Shown here: positions 27,130 through 35,646 of the stretch, in pieces | How the letters are laid out: each line of letters opens with the position of its first letter | Numbering within the stretch: position 1 is the stretch's first letter | Source of the DNA: JAZDFC01 sp043808235 | GTDB lineage: Bacteria > Bacteroidota > Ignavibacteria > Ignavibacteriales > Melioribacteraceae | NCBI GenBank assembly: GCA_043808235.1 | Contig: JAZDFC010000031.1 | Location: forward strand, 1-64,000 | Direction: 5' to 3' | Length of the DNA stretch: 64,000 nucleotides | Translations under genes and position numbers: made by a program | The notes under the pieces: model-generated | The model's input: the letters and a program-made list of their open reading frames with translations, nothing else | Database searches by the model: none | Told to the model about the DNA's origin: nothing

Positions 27130-27160
27130 CAAATATATGCATTTTTGATTGTTTGTCAAA
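27130..27160 (-). promoter_or_regulatory. Bacteroidota-type promoter of the R-M operon
   Basis: On the minus strand TTTG (27160-27157), a 19-nt spacer and TATATTTG (27137-27130) match the Bacteroidota primary-sigma consensus exactly. The expected start lies in the adjacent palindrome. Confidence 0.7.
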
Positions 27161-27200
27161 TGTTTTATCAAATAAAAGTCATCAACAATGCACAGGCTTT

Positions 27201-27240
27201 CCAAAAGATGTAGTTTCTTACTAATCTCTTTGCCAGATTG
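27201..27240 (+). promoter_or_regulatory. Degenerate regulon element copy 11 (before dead csbD)
   Basis: The left block CCAAAAGATGTAGTTTC is intact but the core reads TTACTAATCTCTTTG instead of TTTTTCATCCCTTTG. It is the only copy without TTTCATCC. It precedes the csbD-like pseudogene by 91 nt. Confidence 0.55.
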
Positions 27241-27330
27241 AGAAATCCTAAATTCCTTCATATCATATTTTGGTAATCAAGAAACTAACACATAAAACAT
27301 TTATCAATTGCAATTATAAAAGAGTTCCAA

Positions 27331-27513
27331 TTGGATTCTTTGATAATTAAAGGGAACTGGAATGAAGTCGTAGGGAAACTCACACAATAATTTACAAACC
27401 TAACTGATGCGATTACTTTTCTAAAAAGTAAGGAAGAAGAACTGTTGGGACGATTGCAGAATAAACTTGGAATAACCAAGGAAGAATTACGCAAAATAAT
27501 TTCGAAATTATAA
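27331..27513 (+). pseudogene. Degenerate csbD-like copy
   Basis: Translating from TTG at 27331 gives a near full-length CsbD homologue: SLIIKGNWNEVVGKL near the start and KEEELLGRLQNKLG later. It has an in-frame stop after codon 19 (CAATAA), no ATG at the usual place and a one-codon length change in the middle. The leader (CTTCATATCATATT, GTAATCAAGAAACTAA) also matches that of the intact gene at 3725, so the whole cassette was duplicated and then decayed. Confidence 0.8.
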
Positions 27514-27541
27514 TGATTGGATTACCGGGAAATTAATTTTT

Positions 27542-28438
27542 TTAAACTTTTGGCTGGCCTTCCTGGAATTCTGTATTTTTTATATGCAAGTCCCTCTGCG
27601 GGAAAGGAATTTCGATGTTGTTTTCCTTGAATCTTTTGAATATTTCAAAATATAGTTTGCTTTTAAGTATCCCCGGCGTAGTTATGTAACTGCTTGTCCA
27701 GATTAGTAGACTAAAATTAAGAGAACTGTCACCAAACTCTTTAAAAAGCACATCGGGCTTCGGATCTTTTAAAACGCCATCTTCGTTTTCCGCAACTTCC
27801 ATTAAAATTTGTTTCACCTTTTCAGGATCTTCTTTATAAGCTACACCCAACGGAATATTGAACCTCACATTCCTATCATTGTGGCTCCAGTTAATAACCG
27901 TTGATGAAATAAATTCGGAGTTAGGAACAATAATAGAAATATTATCATTTGTTACAATCATTGTTGATCTCATGGAAATGCTAACAACATCACCAAACAC
28001 CTCGCCCACCTGAATCCTGTCGCCCACTTTTATTGGTCTTTCAAAAAGAATAATTATTCCACTTACTAAATTATTTGTTACATTTTGCAAACCGAAACCT
28101 ATACCAACACCAAGAGCGCCGGCAAGAATTGTAATTGCACTCAAGTCAACTCCAACAGTCTGTATAACAATTACAAGCCCGAGTATAAGAAAAGCGTAAC
28201 GAATAATTGTCCCAACCGCGAGCCGCACTCCCAGCTCTACCTTACTTTTGGAAAGTACTTTATAGATCATCCATTTTCTGAGCTTTGCAGTAGTGTAGAA
28301 GAGCACCCATGCAAGAAAAATAAAGTAAAGAAGTGTCCAGAGTGTTATTGGAGTATCTCCAATATCGATAATATGAACGTTGAGGAAATCCTTTACTTCG
28401 TTAAAATATTTTTGTACTTGATTAAAAAAATCTTTCAT
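27542..28438 (-). CDS. MscS-type mechanosensitive channel
   Basis: A 298-residue inner-membrane channel with about three membrane helices. The pore-lining helix is the glycine/alanine-rich ITILAGALGVGIGFGLQNVT, followed by GIIILFERPIKVGDRIQVG and the MscS beta domain (VPNSEFISSTVINWS). It opens under membrane tension to release solutes during hypo-osmotic shock. It faces away from the surrounding + strand genes and has no regulon element. Confidence 0.93.
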   Translation of the reverse strand: MKDFFNQVQKYFNEVKDFLNVHIIDIGDTPITLWTLLYFIFLAWVLFYTTAKLRKWMIYKVLSKSKVELGVRLAVGTIIRYAFLILGLVIVIQTVGVDLSAITILAGALGVGIGFGLQNVTNNLVSGIIILFERPIKVGDRIQVGEVFGDVVSISMRSTMIVTNDNISIIVPNSEFISSTVINWSHNDRNVRFNIPLGVAYKEDPEKVKQILMEVAENEDGVLKDPKPDVLFKEFGDSSLNFSLLIWTSSYITTPGILKSKLYFEIFKRFKENNIEIPFPQRDLHIKNTEFQEGQPKV

Positions 28439-28512
28439 TTGAATACCTTGAGATGTCTCTTCGCTTATCTTAAATTCAATTTAGCAAAATGGTTTGTTAA
28501 AGAAAAGACATA

Positions 28513-28557
28513 GCGCGGCAAGCCGCAATGGAAAATGTCTGATGGAAGATGGAAAAG
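28513..28557. repeat. GCGGCAAGCCGC/ATGGAA repeat module
   Basis: GCGCGGCAAGCCGCAATGG followed by AAAATGTCTGATGGAAGATGG. The first part matches the module at 9043-9061 and the second the 7-bp tandem repeat at 9107-9171. Confidence 0.6.
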
Positions 28558-28756
28558 GATAAAAACGACCTAAAAAAATTTTGACACAAAAAATAAAAAT
28601 ATTATTCGCAATACTATATAGTGGAATCAATCATGAACAGTATTGCTCCGGTGGGAAAGAAGTATGATGAATCCAAATTATAAATACTTCGAATAAACGA
28701 TCCGCAACAAGAGTGTTATACTTCATTCGCATCAGTAAATAAATAAGCCGACTCAC

Positions 28757-28796
28757 CTAAAGGATGTAGTCCTTTTTTCATCCCTTTGCCCGATTT
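28757..28796 (+). promoter_or_regulatory. Regulon element copy 12
   Basis: CTAAAGGATGTAGTCC, then TTTTTTCATCCCTTTG, then CCCGATTT. It ends 135 nt before the lipoprotein start at 28931. Confidence 0.6.
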
Positions 28797-28930
28797 ACTT
28801 AATCAAAACAGATACGTAACTTTTTTTTGGCTTTGTTTTAATGCCTCTGTAACTTTGTGGTGAAGAGGTATTATTGGGAATTTGGTTTATCTCGAGAGAA
28901 TTTAAGAATATTTAACAAAAGGAGCTTATC

Positions 28931-29614
28931 ATGATTATGCGAAAATACACTTCATTTATTTTTTTATTTGTTACAGTAAGCTTATTTACAAGCTGTGACA
29001 ATTCAATTGAGAATACTCCAGCCCTGGATAATGTAACCGTATCATTAGCTATGGATAATGGATTAAATAAAATTGCGGATGATACAATTGTTTTGGATAC
29101 TGTAAAAATTTTGCTCAAAGACATAAAATTCCGGCAGGCTGCAGGAGATTCCTCAAACGTAAAAGTTGGACCTATTGTGGTAAAACTCAATTTGAATGGA
29201 ACACCAACAGAATTTGCTGCAGGTCATGTTATTGCTGGCAACTACTCCAAAATTAAATTTCGGCTGCATAAACCTGAAGATTCTGAAATAATTTCAGATC
29301 CGGAATTTAAAGCTGGTTCCAGCGGAGAATTACGATATTCTGCAATCGTTAAAGGAAAATTTAACGGTGCATCTTTTATTTATAAATCTACAAAGACTGC
29401 CACTCAAGAAATGGAACTGAAAAATTCTATAAACTTAACCAAGGATGTTAAAACTAATGTTACCTTAACGGTAGATGTGAATTCTTGGTTTCATAAAGGA
29501 ACTGTAATTCTTGATCCCAATGACTCCGCTAATCAAAACGATATTGATAACAACATAAAAGACTCATTCAAGAAGGCTTTCCGCGATAGTAATAAAGACG
29601 GTGTTGCTGATTAA
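28931..29614 (+). CDS. DUF4382-like lipoprotein
   Basis: A 227-residue lipoprotein (lipobox LFTSC, Cys about 23). The body has the DUF4382 pattern: VTVSLAMDNG at the start, then LDTVKILLKDIKF, VVKLNLNGTP and a beta-rich C-terminus ending in an Asp-rich DSNKDGVAD. It is likely displayed at the outer membrane; function unknown. AAAAGGAG precedes the ATG, with a second ATG two codons in. Element copy 12 is upstream. Confidence 0.75.
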   Translation: MIMRKYTSFIFLFVTVSLFTSCDNSIENTPALDNVTVSLAMDNGLNKIADDTIVLDTVKILLKDIKFRQAAGDSSNVKVGPIVVKLNLNGTPTEFAAGHVIAGNYSKIKFRLHKPEDSEIISDPEFKAGSSGELRYSAIVKGKFNGASFIYKSTKTATQEMELKNSINLTKDVKTNVTLTVDVNSWFHKGTVILDPNDSANQNDIDNNIKDSFKKAFRDSNKDGVAD

Positions 29615-29712
29615 TAGAGGCGGCTTGAATCGTATAGTCGAAATTTTGATTCAACCTGGATATACTGGATGAACCGATGTATGTTTTGTAAATAATATAA
29701 GGAGATTACGAA

Positions 29713-30255
29713 ATGCGAAAAATATACTTTATTGTTTTAATTACGGTAATTTTAATTGCCCTTGCGCCCCCTCTTAAAGCGCAAGTGAATATTAATTTTA
29801 ATATAGGCAGCCAACCAACGTGGGGCCCCACCGGTTATGATTACGTTGAATATTACTACCTGCCGGATATTGAAGTTTACTACTATGTCCCCCAACATCG
29901 CTTTTATTATTTTGAAAGAGGGAATTGGAAATATTCATCAAACCTACCAAACCTATACAGTAGTTATGATTTTTATAACTCTTATAAAGTTGTAGTGAAT
30001 GAGCACTACCCATGGCGGAATCATAAAACCTACAGAGAAAAATATTCATCATATAAAGGTAGGCACGATCAGCAGATAATCCGCGATAGCCGGGATTCTA
30101 AATATTTTGTGAATAAAAATCATCCCCAGCATAATAAATGGATTGAGCAGCAAAGGAAAGATTTCAGTAATGACCAAAAACAAAGTAACAATAACAAGCA
30201 TGACAAAAGCAAAGGGCAGGATAACAAAGGCTCGCAAGGGAATCATAAAAAATAA
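29713..30255 (+). CDS. Tyr-rich exported protein with charged tail
   Basis: A 180-residue protein with a signal peptide (cleavage near LKAQ). Residues about 35-85 are Tyr-rich (YDYVEYYYLPDIEVYYYVPQ), and the last 50 residues are Asn/Lys/Gln/His-rich and probably disordered. This GYDYVEYYYLPDIEVYY pattern is common in uncharacterised Bacteroidota envelope proteins. AAGGAG lies before the ATG. It follows the DUF4382-like gene by 98 nt on the same strand and may share its promoter. Confidence 0.68.
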   Translation: MRKIYFIVLITVILIALAPPLKAQVNINFNIGSQPTWGPTGYDYVEYYYLPDIEVYYYVPQHRFYYFERGNWKYSSNLPNLYSSYDFYNSYKVVVNEHYPWRNHKTYREKYSSYKGRHDQQIIRDSRDSKYFVNKNHPQHNKWIEQQRKDFSNDQKQSNNNKHDKSKGQDNKGSQGNHKK

Positions 30256-30579
30256 AATAAGAGCAGAGATAGTCTGTACGAAAATGTTTTTAATCCTCCA
30301 ATAAGTATATCAGGTAAACAATATATACTTTCCGATTAGAGTTCGCTAACCAGGTATTCAGAAAAACTTACATAAAAAAACGAACAATAATTTTCTTGAA
30401 AAAAATATCCGCAAAAAAATAATTGATCTCAACCAATAGGATTAGTTTCTTTTTCATCCCTTCGCCCGATTGTTGTGCTATACTCATGTTCATATATTTC
30501 AAGCAATAATAGCAAGCAGCATCATAGACTATTTGCATAAATAATTTTATTAAACAATCAAAAAGAAAGGACTTATGCC
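30256..30579. other. Leader region of lmo0937-like copy B
   Basis: This 324-nt gap contains regulon element copy 13 and a leader that matches the leader of the paralogous gene at 18786 just after the element (CGATTGTTGT, CATGTTCATATATT). Nothing else is recognised. Confidence 0.5.
30433..30472 (+). promoter_or_regulatory. Regulon element copy 13 (before lmo0937-like copy B)
   Basis: CCAATAGGATTAGTTTC, then TTTTTCATCCCTTCG, then CCCGATTG. It ends 108 nt before the ATG at 30580. Confidence 0.6.
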
Positions 30580-30729
30580 ATGTTATATGTTATAGCAGTA
30601 ATTCTAATAGTATTGTGGTTACTTGGATTACTCACCTCTTACACCATGGGTGGGGTTATTCATGTTCTTATAGTAATTGCAATCGTAATGGTCCTAATTA
30701 GAGTCATTCGTGGACGTCGTGCTTTATAA
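30580..30729 (+). CDS. lmo0937-type small membrane protein (copy B)
   Basis: A 49-residue two-helix membrane protein with LGLLTSYTMGGVIHVLIVIA and an Arg-rich end (RGRRAL). It is paralogous to 18786-18935 (39 of 49 residues). AAAGAAAGGA precedes the ATG. It carries its own element copy at exactly the same distance as copy A, so the cassette was duplicated and both copies remain intact. Confidence 0.78.
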   Translation: MLYVIAVILIVLWLLGLLTSYTMGGVIHVLIVIAIVMVLIRVIRGRRAL

Positions 30730-30824
30730 TCATCAATCACCTTCGGGGGTTGAGAAAAACACACAATGATAAAACCAAACATATATTGAATCAATATTTT
30801 CCGCATTTAACAATTTGTTCTCAA

Positions 30825-30864
30825 CCTAAAGGATTAACTATTCTTTCATCCCGTTGCCCGATTG
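30825..30864 (+). promoter_or_regulatory. Regulon element copy 14 (diverged left block)
   Basis: CTAAAGGATTAACTA, then TTCTTTCATCCCGTTG, then CCCGATTG. It ends 152 nt before the ATG at 31016. The left block is degenerate but the core and end are kept. Confidence 0.5.
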
Positions 30865-31015
30865 ATTTACCACACGCCGTCCCGTAGCTTGTATAGTGTC
30901 TCCAAAAGTTATTGTACCACTTAAATGTTCTTTGTAACGAAACAAAATTAAAATTTGGAAGATAATCATCATAAATCTTGCATAAGCAATTAAACTAATA
31001 ATAGGAGTACCGATT

Positions 31016-31513
31016 ATGAAAAAAATATTTTTGTTCGGATTGGTTTTGAGTATGATAATGATAATCGTCAAACCAATTACAGCACAAGACCATGGATTTG
31101 GTCTCGGATTTATCTTAGGTGAACCAACCGGATTGAGCGCAAAACTCTGGACTTCCAATGATAATGCTTTTGATTTCGGTCTCGGCGTGTCTGTCGGTGG
31201 CGACCGCATCTCATACAAAGGTCATTACAATAACGGAAGCCGGGTACATTTTCATATGGACTATCTATGGCACTCATTCAATGCAATAAGTTCATCAGAA
31301 AATTTTCCGCTTTATTACGGAATAGGTGGAAGGTACAACAGCGGCGGAGGTTATGACGGCTCGCTTGGTTTAAGAGGCGTATTCGGTATAGCATGGTTTC
31401 CTCATTCAACTCCAATAGATGTATTTTTTGAAATAGTCCCGGTGCTTCAGCTTACCACATCCACCGGTTTTGGAATTGATGCCGGACTTGGAATAAGATA
31501 TTTCTTTGAATAG
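31016..31513 (+). CDS. DUF3996-like small outer-membrane protein
   Basis: A 165-residue protein with a signal peptide (cleavage near ITAQ) and a glycine/aromatic-rich beta-strand body. GLGFILGEPTGLSAKLWTSN near the start is characteristic of DUF3996-type outer-membrane barrels, and the chain ends in FGIDAGLGIRYFFE with a terminal aromatic. It precedes an OmpA gene by 46 nt, giving a probable two-gene operon under element copy 14. Confidence 0.72.
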   Translation: MKKIFLFGLVLSMIMIIVKPITAQDHGFGLGFILGEPTGLSAKLWTSNDNAFDFGLGVSVGGDRISYKGHYNNGSRVHFHMDYLWHSFNAISSSENFPLYYGIGGRYNSGGGYDGSLGLRGVFGIAWFPHSTPIDVFFEIVPVLQLTTSTGFGIDAGLGIRYFFE

Positions 31514-31559
31514 AAGTAAACAATAAAAAATAATTTTCAACAAAAAAAGGAGTTACAAA

Positions 31560-33053
31560 ATGAAACTATTTATATCAATATTACTAATATTTTTTGGTTT
31601 TGCGCAACTCAATGTGGCGCAAGATTTGGTCGAAACGCCAAAACCAAATGCCATGTCGAACGTATTTGGTGTTACCGCTGAAGGCGGGGTAACATTAGGA
31701 ATTACCGATTATACTAAAGACAAGATTAATTATACCATCAAAGGCTCCCTCGAATACTATTTCCCTTCAACAGGTGCCGGAAATATTGGACTAAGAGCTT
31801 TTGCGCAGAGAGCTTTTGTTTCCGGGCAAAATGCTCCTCCATCTTCAGGAAATCCGACAGATGAATTTTTAACAAAAGTTGATATGGCGGGTGCAGGATT
31901 AAACTATATTTTATCATTTGGGGATGCCATTTACCCCTGGGTTGGATTCGGTGTTTCCTTCATGTGGGTTCATCCGGAAGATGCTAATGGAAATCAATTA
32001 CCGAATTATGAGGCAGAAAATCACAAAAACCATTGGCTTTCATATAACGGCGATATCGGCTTACGGATAATGGTCGCTAAAAATATGAGTCTAAATCTAA
32101 GTGGTGGAATAATAGTAGCCTCGAAAGATTTCATAGATGATATAGAAACCGGTCCCAATAATGATATGATGTACACTGCTACTGCGGGTCTGTCTTATTA
32201 CTTTGGCAGGGATAGAGATTCGGATGGCGACGGTGTTCCCAATTCCGATGATGCATGCCCTGAGACTCCTTTGGGAGTAAAGGTGGATGAGTATGGCTGC
32301 CCGCTTGATACTGATAAAGACGGTGTTGCAGATAATCTTGATAAATGCGCTGATACACCTCAAGATGTTAAGGTGGATAAAATCGGTTGCCCATTGGATG
32401 CCGACAGCGATGGTGTTCCGGACTATCTTGATAAATGCTCTGATACGCCAGCTAATGCTAAAGTGGATCCCAAAGGCTGTCCGCTTGATTTAGACAAAGA
32501 TGGTGTTCCGGACTATCTCGATAAATGTCCTAATACACCTGCCGGAACAAAGGTAGATCAAAATGGCTGCCCGCTTGATTCTGATGGCGACGGTGTTCCC
32601 GACAATCTTGATAAATGCCCTAACACACAAAAGGGTGTTGAAGTAAATTCTGAAGGATGTGCTACCGAGAAAGAAATTGTTATCATTGAAAAACCAGCCG
32701 AAATAGAATCTTTAGTTCTTAGCGGCGATACAAATTTTGAATTTAATAAATCAAAATTACTTCCAAACGCATATACGGTTCTAAACAATTTAGTGGGCAC
32801 TATGAAAGAACATCCCAAATACAAATGGGAAATTGGCGGATATACGGACGGAATCGGTTCGGTGAATTATAATATAAGACTTTCAGAACGAAGAGCTCAA
32901 TCAGTGGTTGATTACCTCGTGAGCCAGGGTGTTAATAGAAATAGTCTGAAAGTAGTTGGCTATGGCAAAGATAATCCGATTGCTACAAACGATACCGATG
33001 AAGGACGATCTATGAACAGAAGAGTTGAAATAAAATTACTGTCAAAAGAATAA
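31560..33053 (+). CDS. OmpA-family protein with TSP3 repeats
   Basis: A 497-residue outer-membrane protein. A signal peptide (ending NVAQ) leads into a beta-barrel (about 25-215). Five thrombospondin type 3-like calcium-binding repeats follow (about 218-375, pattern DxDxDGVPDxxDxC then GCPLD). The OmpA/MotB domain (about 385-497) has IGGYTDGIGS and NRRVEIKL. It should span the outer membrane and bind peptidoglycan, with Ca-stabilised repeats as a stiff linker. AAAAAAGGAG precedes the ATG. Confidence 0.92.
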   Translation: MKLFISILLIFFGFAQLNVAQDLVETPKPNAMSNVFGVTAEGGVTLGITDYTKDKINYTIKGSLEYYFPSTGAGNIGLRAFAQRAFVSGQNAPPSSGNPTDEFLTKVDMAGAGLNYILSFGDAIYPWVGFGVSFMWVHPEDANGNQLPNYEAENHKNHWLSYNGDIGLRIMVAKNMSLNLSGGIIVASKDFIDDIETGPNNDMMYTATAGLSYYFGRDRDSDGDGVPNSDDACPETPLGVKVDEYGCPLDTDKDGVADNLDKCADTPQDVKVDKIGCPLDADSDGVPDYLDKCSDTPANAKVDPKGCPLDLDKDGVPDYLDKCPNTPAGTKVDQNGCPLDSDGDGVPDNLDKCPNTQKGVEVNSEGCATEKEIVIIEKPAEIESLVLSGDTNFEFNKSKLLPNAYTVLNNLVGTMKEHPKYKWEIGGYTDGIGSVNYNIRLSERRAQSVVDYLVSQGVNRNSLKVVGYGKDNPIATNDTDEGRSMNRRVEIKLLSKE

Positions 33054-33088
33054 CCGACAGTTTTTATAAAGAAATAATTAATCTATTT

Positions 33089-33115
33089 AGAAGCGGCAAT
33101 GTAAAAGCCGCTTCT
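33089..33115. terminator. Hairpin after TSP3-OmpA gene
   Basis: AGAAGCGGC and GCCGCTTCT form a 9-bp perfect stem around a 9-nt loop, 36 nt after the OmpA stop. There is no T-tract, so it may be a weak terminator or an mRNA-end stabiliser. Confidence 0.5.
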
Positions 33116-33178
33116 ATGAATTTCAAAGAAGGTAGATAAAAACGAATTTACCATATTTAAAAGTATTGGAGAATTGTA

Positions 33179-33850
33179 ATGAAAAAAAGTACATACATAT
33201 TATTCTTTTCGGCACTCATTATTGCTGTTTTAATTTACGGCTGTAGTGCAAGCAATGCTGTTAAAGGAGGAGTTATTGGCGGAGTAAGCGGTGGCGTGGT
33301 TGGCGGAGTTGTCGGTCATTATGCGGGCGACACAGTGCTGGGCGCGATAATTGGCGCGGCCGTCGGCGGTACAGCCGGAGTCTTAATTGGAGATTATATG
33401 GATAGCCAGGCTGAAGAAATGCAGAATGATATTTCGGGCGCAACGATAGAACGAGTTGGCGAAGGTATAAAAATTACTTTTGATTCGGGAATTTTATTTG
33501 CTACCAATTCATACTCGCTCGAACCTCAAGCTAAAACAAATATCAATAAACTTGCTGTCATTCTTAACAAATATCCCGACACAAATATTCTTGTTACGGG
33601 ACATACAGATTCCGATGGCACCGAGCAGTACAATCAATCACTATCCGAAAGAAGAGCTAAAACAGTTTCGGATTATACGATAATGCATGGCGTGATTTCT
33701 TCAAGATTTTCGGTTATTGGACTTGGTGAAGGCGAACCTGTTGCTTCAAATGATACTCAAGATGGAAAACATTCGAACAGACGGGTTGAGATTGCTGTAT
33801 TTGCAAACGAAGATCTAAAAGATGCCGCTGAAAACGGTGTGCTTAATTGA
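33179..33850 (+). CDS. YiaD-like OmpA lipoprotein with glycine zipper
   Basis: A 223-residue lipoprotein (lipobox LIYGC) with a glycine-zipper hydrophobic region (about 30-75, GGVIGGVSGGVVGGVVGHY) followed by an OmpA/MotB domain (about 95-210, VTGHTDSDGTEQYNQSLSER). This resembles the YiaD/Pal-like group. It begins a likely operon with grpE and a J-protein gene, linking envelope and chaperone functions. No regulon element is directly upstream; a hairpin separates it from the preceding OmpA gene. Confidence 0.85.
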   Translation: MKKSTYILFFSALIIAVLIYGCSASNAVKGGVIGGVSGGVVGGVVGHYAGDTVLGAIIGAAVGGTAGVLIGDYMDSQAEEMQNDISGATIERVGEGIKITFDSGILFATNSYSLEPQAKTNINKLAVILNKYPDTNILVTGHTDSDGTEQYNQSLSERRAKTVSDYTIMHGVISSRFSVIGLGEGEPVASNDTQDGKHSNRRVEIAVFANEDLKDAAENGVLN

Positions 33851-33873
33851 CGAACAGTAAAAGAAGGTGAGCA

Positions 33874-34371
33874 ATGAAATTAGATTTGCACGAAAACGAA
33901 CAGAATAAACTGCTACAGACTGATTTGGCGGAAGCTATACAGAGTCTGCAAGAAGAGTTATTAAAAGAGCGTGACCTGAATCTCCGCACGCTTGCAGATT
34001 TCGCGAATTATCGTCGCCGCATTGAGCGCGACGGCAATAAGATTGCCGAGGAAAGTAAACGGGGAATGTTTATTTCCATGCTGGAAATTGTGGACGATAT
34101 TGAAAAAGCATTGCAAAGCGCTGTCATCGAGAAGCAATCTCCATTGGAAGGATTGCAATTAATCCATAAAAAATTTCTTGCACTTTTGGAAACGCAAGGA
34201 GTCCTTTCTTTCGAAAGTGTAGGTACTCCATTCAATCATGAAATACATGACGCTATTGCGATGGCGGAATATGATGGAAGTGAAAAGAGAACAGTAATTG
34301 ATGAACTGCGTCGGGGTTATCTCTGGAATAACGAATTACTGCGACCTGCGCAAGTGAGAGTTTCCGGATGA
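33874..34371 (+). CDS. grpE: GrpE nucleotide exchange factor
   Basis: A 165-residue GrpE: an N-terminal long helix (QSLQEELLKERDLNLRTLAD), NYRRRIERD and the C-terminal beta domain with FNHEIHDAIAMAE and LRRGYLWNNELLRPAQVRV. It promotes ADP release from DnaK. It starts 24 nt after the OmpA lipoprotein gene and is followed by a CbpA-like J-protein, but no dnaK is in the window, so this is likely a second, stress-dedicated GrpE. Confidence 0.9.
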   Translation: MKLDLHENEQNKLLQTDLAEAIQSLQEELLKERDLNLRTLADFANYRRRIERDGNKIAEESKRGMFISMLEIVDDIEKALQSAVIEKQSPLEGLQLIHKKFLALLETQGVLSFESVGTPFNHEIHDAIAMAEYDGSEKRTVIDELRRGYLWNNELLRPAQVRVSG

Positions 34372-34419
34372 AAAGAACCTGTGTGATAGCATAGTAAATG
34401 AGTAAAGAATGGCAAAATT

Positions 34420-35346
34420 ATGATCTACAAAGATTACTATAAAGATTTGGGAGTTGGGAATACAGCAACTCCCGGAGAAATCAAAAAGGCGTATCGAACG
34501 CTTGCCAATAAATATCATCCGGATAAAACGAATGGTGATAAATCCGCCGAAGAAAAATTTAAGGTCGTTAATGAGGCAAACGAAGTTCTAAGTGATCCGG
34601 TGAAACGAAAAAAGTACGATCAATTTGGTGCAGATTGGAAACATTATGAAGCAGCCGGAAAGCAGCCCGGTGGTTTTGATTGGTCAAAATATGCAAGTAG
34701 CAGCGGTGGACAAACATACCGAACGGGTACTAATGAATCAGATTCTACTTTTACCGGCGAGGGAATTAATGATCTTTTTGAGGCGCTATTCGGACAACGC
34801 AGCGGTCAGCGGAGTCGAAGAAAAAACGTCGTCAAAAAAGGCGAGGATCTCGAAGCAGAGACGACCATCTCACTCGAAGAAGCTTATCATGGTACAACAC
34901 GGCTTATCCAGCTTAATGGTCATACAATTAGAATGGCGATTAAACCAGGCATCGCAGACAAACAAATGTTGAGAATTGTGGGTAAAGGTAAAAGTGGATT
35001 AAACGGCGGTGCAAATGGGGACCTCTATCTCACCATCAAGATAGCGCCGCATCCGGAATTTCATCGTAAGGGAAATGATCTTCAACTTCATCTCCCTGTT
35101 GAATTATATACTGCTGTCCTTGGCGGAAAGACTCATATCAAAACACTTAAAGACAAAATCACAGTCAATATTCCTAAGGGAACGCCTAATGGGAAGGAAC
35201 TAAGACTTAGCGGACTTGGAATGCCGTTTTATTCAAAGAAGAACGAGTATGGGAATCTGATTGTAAAAATTAATATACAGCTGCCGGAGAACCTTAATGA
35301 AGAAGAAATAGAGTTATTTAAAAAACTGTCAGAATTGCGAAAATAA
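34420..35346 (+). CDS. CbpA-like J-domain chaperone
   Basis: A 308-residue class II J-protein. The J domain (1-68) keeps the HPD motif (KYHPDKTNGD). A Gly/Ser/Phe-rich linker follows (about 70-130), then DnaJ C-terminal domains (about 145-308, KGEDLEAETTISLEEAYHG and RIVGKGK) with no zinc-finger cysteines. It therefore resembles CbpA rather than canonical DnaJ. It stimulates a DnaK ATPase encoded elsewhere. Its place 48 nt after grpE argues for co-regulation. Confidence 0.9.
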   Translation: MIYKDYYKDLGVGNTATPGEIKKAYRTLANKYHPDKTNGDKSAEEKFKVVNEANEVLSDPVKRKKYDQFGADWKHYEAAGKQPGGFDWSKYASSSGGQTYRTGTNESDSTFTGEGINDLFEALFGQRSGQRSRRKNVVKKGEDLEAETTISLEEAYHGTTRLIQLNGHTIRMAIKPGIADKQMLRIVGKGKSGLNGGANGDLYLTIKIAPHPEFHRKGNDLQLHLPVELYTAVLGGKTHIKTLKDKITVNIPKGTPNGKELRLSGLGMPFYSKKNEYGNLIVKINIQLPENLNEEEIELFKKLSELRK

Positions 35347-35457
35347 ATTAATGGTTAAATGAGAATACTAATACATTTGAAGAATAAGTAAGAAAGCAAC
35401 AGAAGCTCAAACCGGTAAATATCCGGTGAGTAAACAAATTATAAAAGGAGAAAGATT

Positions 35458-35646
35458 ATGTCATTAATTACATTAGTAATCGTTTTGGTTGTCGTTGGAG
35501 TAGTTCTATGGCTTATTAACAGCTACATCCCGATGCAGGCAACTATCAAGAAAATTTTAAATGCTGTTGTGGTTATTGTAGTAGTGCTTTGGCTATTGAG
35601 CGCATTCGGAGTCATTGATGGTCTTGATACGATTCGTATCGGGTGA
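35458..35646 (+). CDS. Thivi_2564-type membrane protein (copy A)
   Basis: A 62-residue protein with two membrane helices separated by SYIPMQATIKKILNAVV, the pattern of Thivi_2564-family small proteins. AAAAGGAGAAAG precedes the ATG. A nearly identical copy follows at 35831, including a related leader that contains a small ACCGG/CCGGT hairpin. Function unknown. Confidence 0.72.
   Translation: MSLITLVIVLVVVGVVLWLINSYIPMQATIKKILNAVVVIVVVLWLLSAFGVIDGLDTIRIG

Larger units (their letters stand above)
28439..28930. other. Intergenic region with repeat module and element copy 12
   Basis: About 490 nt between the divergent MscS and lipoprotein genes. It contains a GCGCGGCAAGCCGCAATGG repeat module with GATGGAA words (28513-28557), a CTTTGTGG-like remnant near 28850 and regulon element copy 12. 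No gene is supported. Confidence 0.55.

Noticed and set aside
27100..27261. N-terminal extension of the XRE controller
   Set aside because: It lies upstream of the predicted promoter and start site, and is translated from the reverse of the degraded regulon element.
28085..28513. 142-codon + strand frame opposite MscS
   Set aside because: Antisense to a clear MscS gene; Cys/Asn-rich composition typical of a shadow frame.
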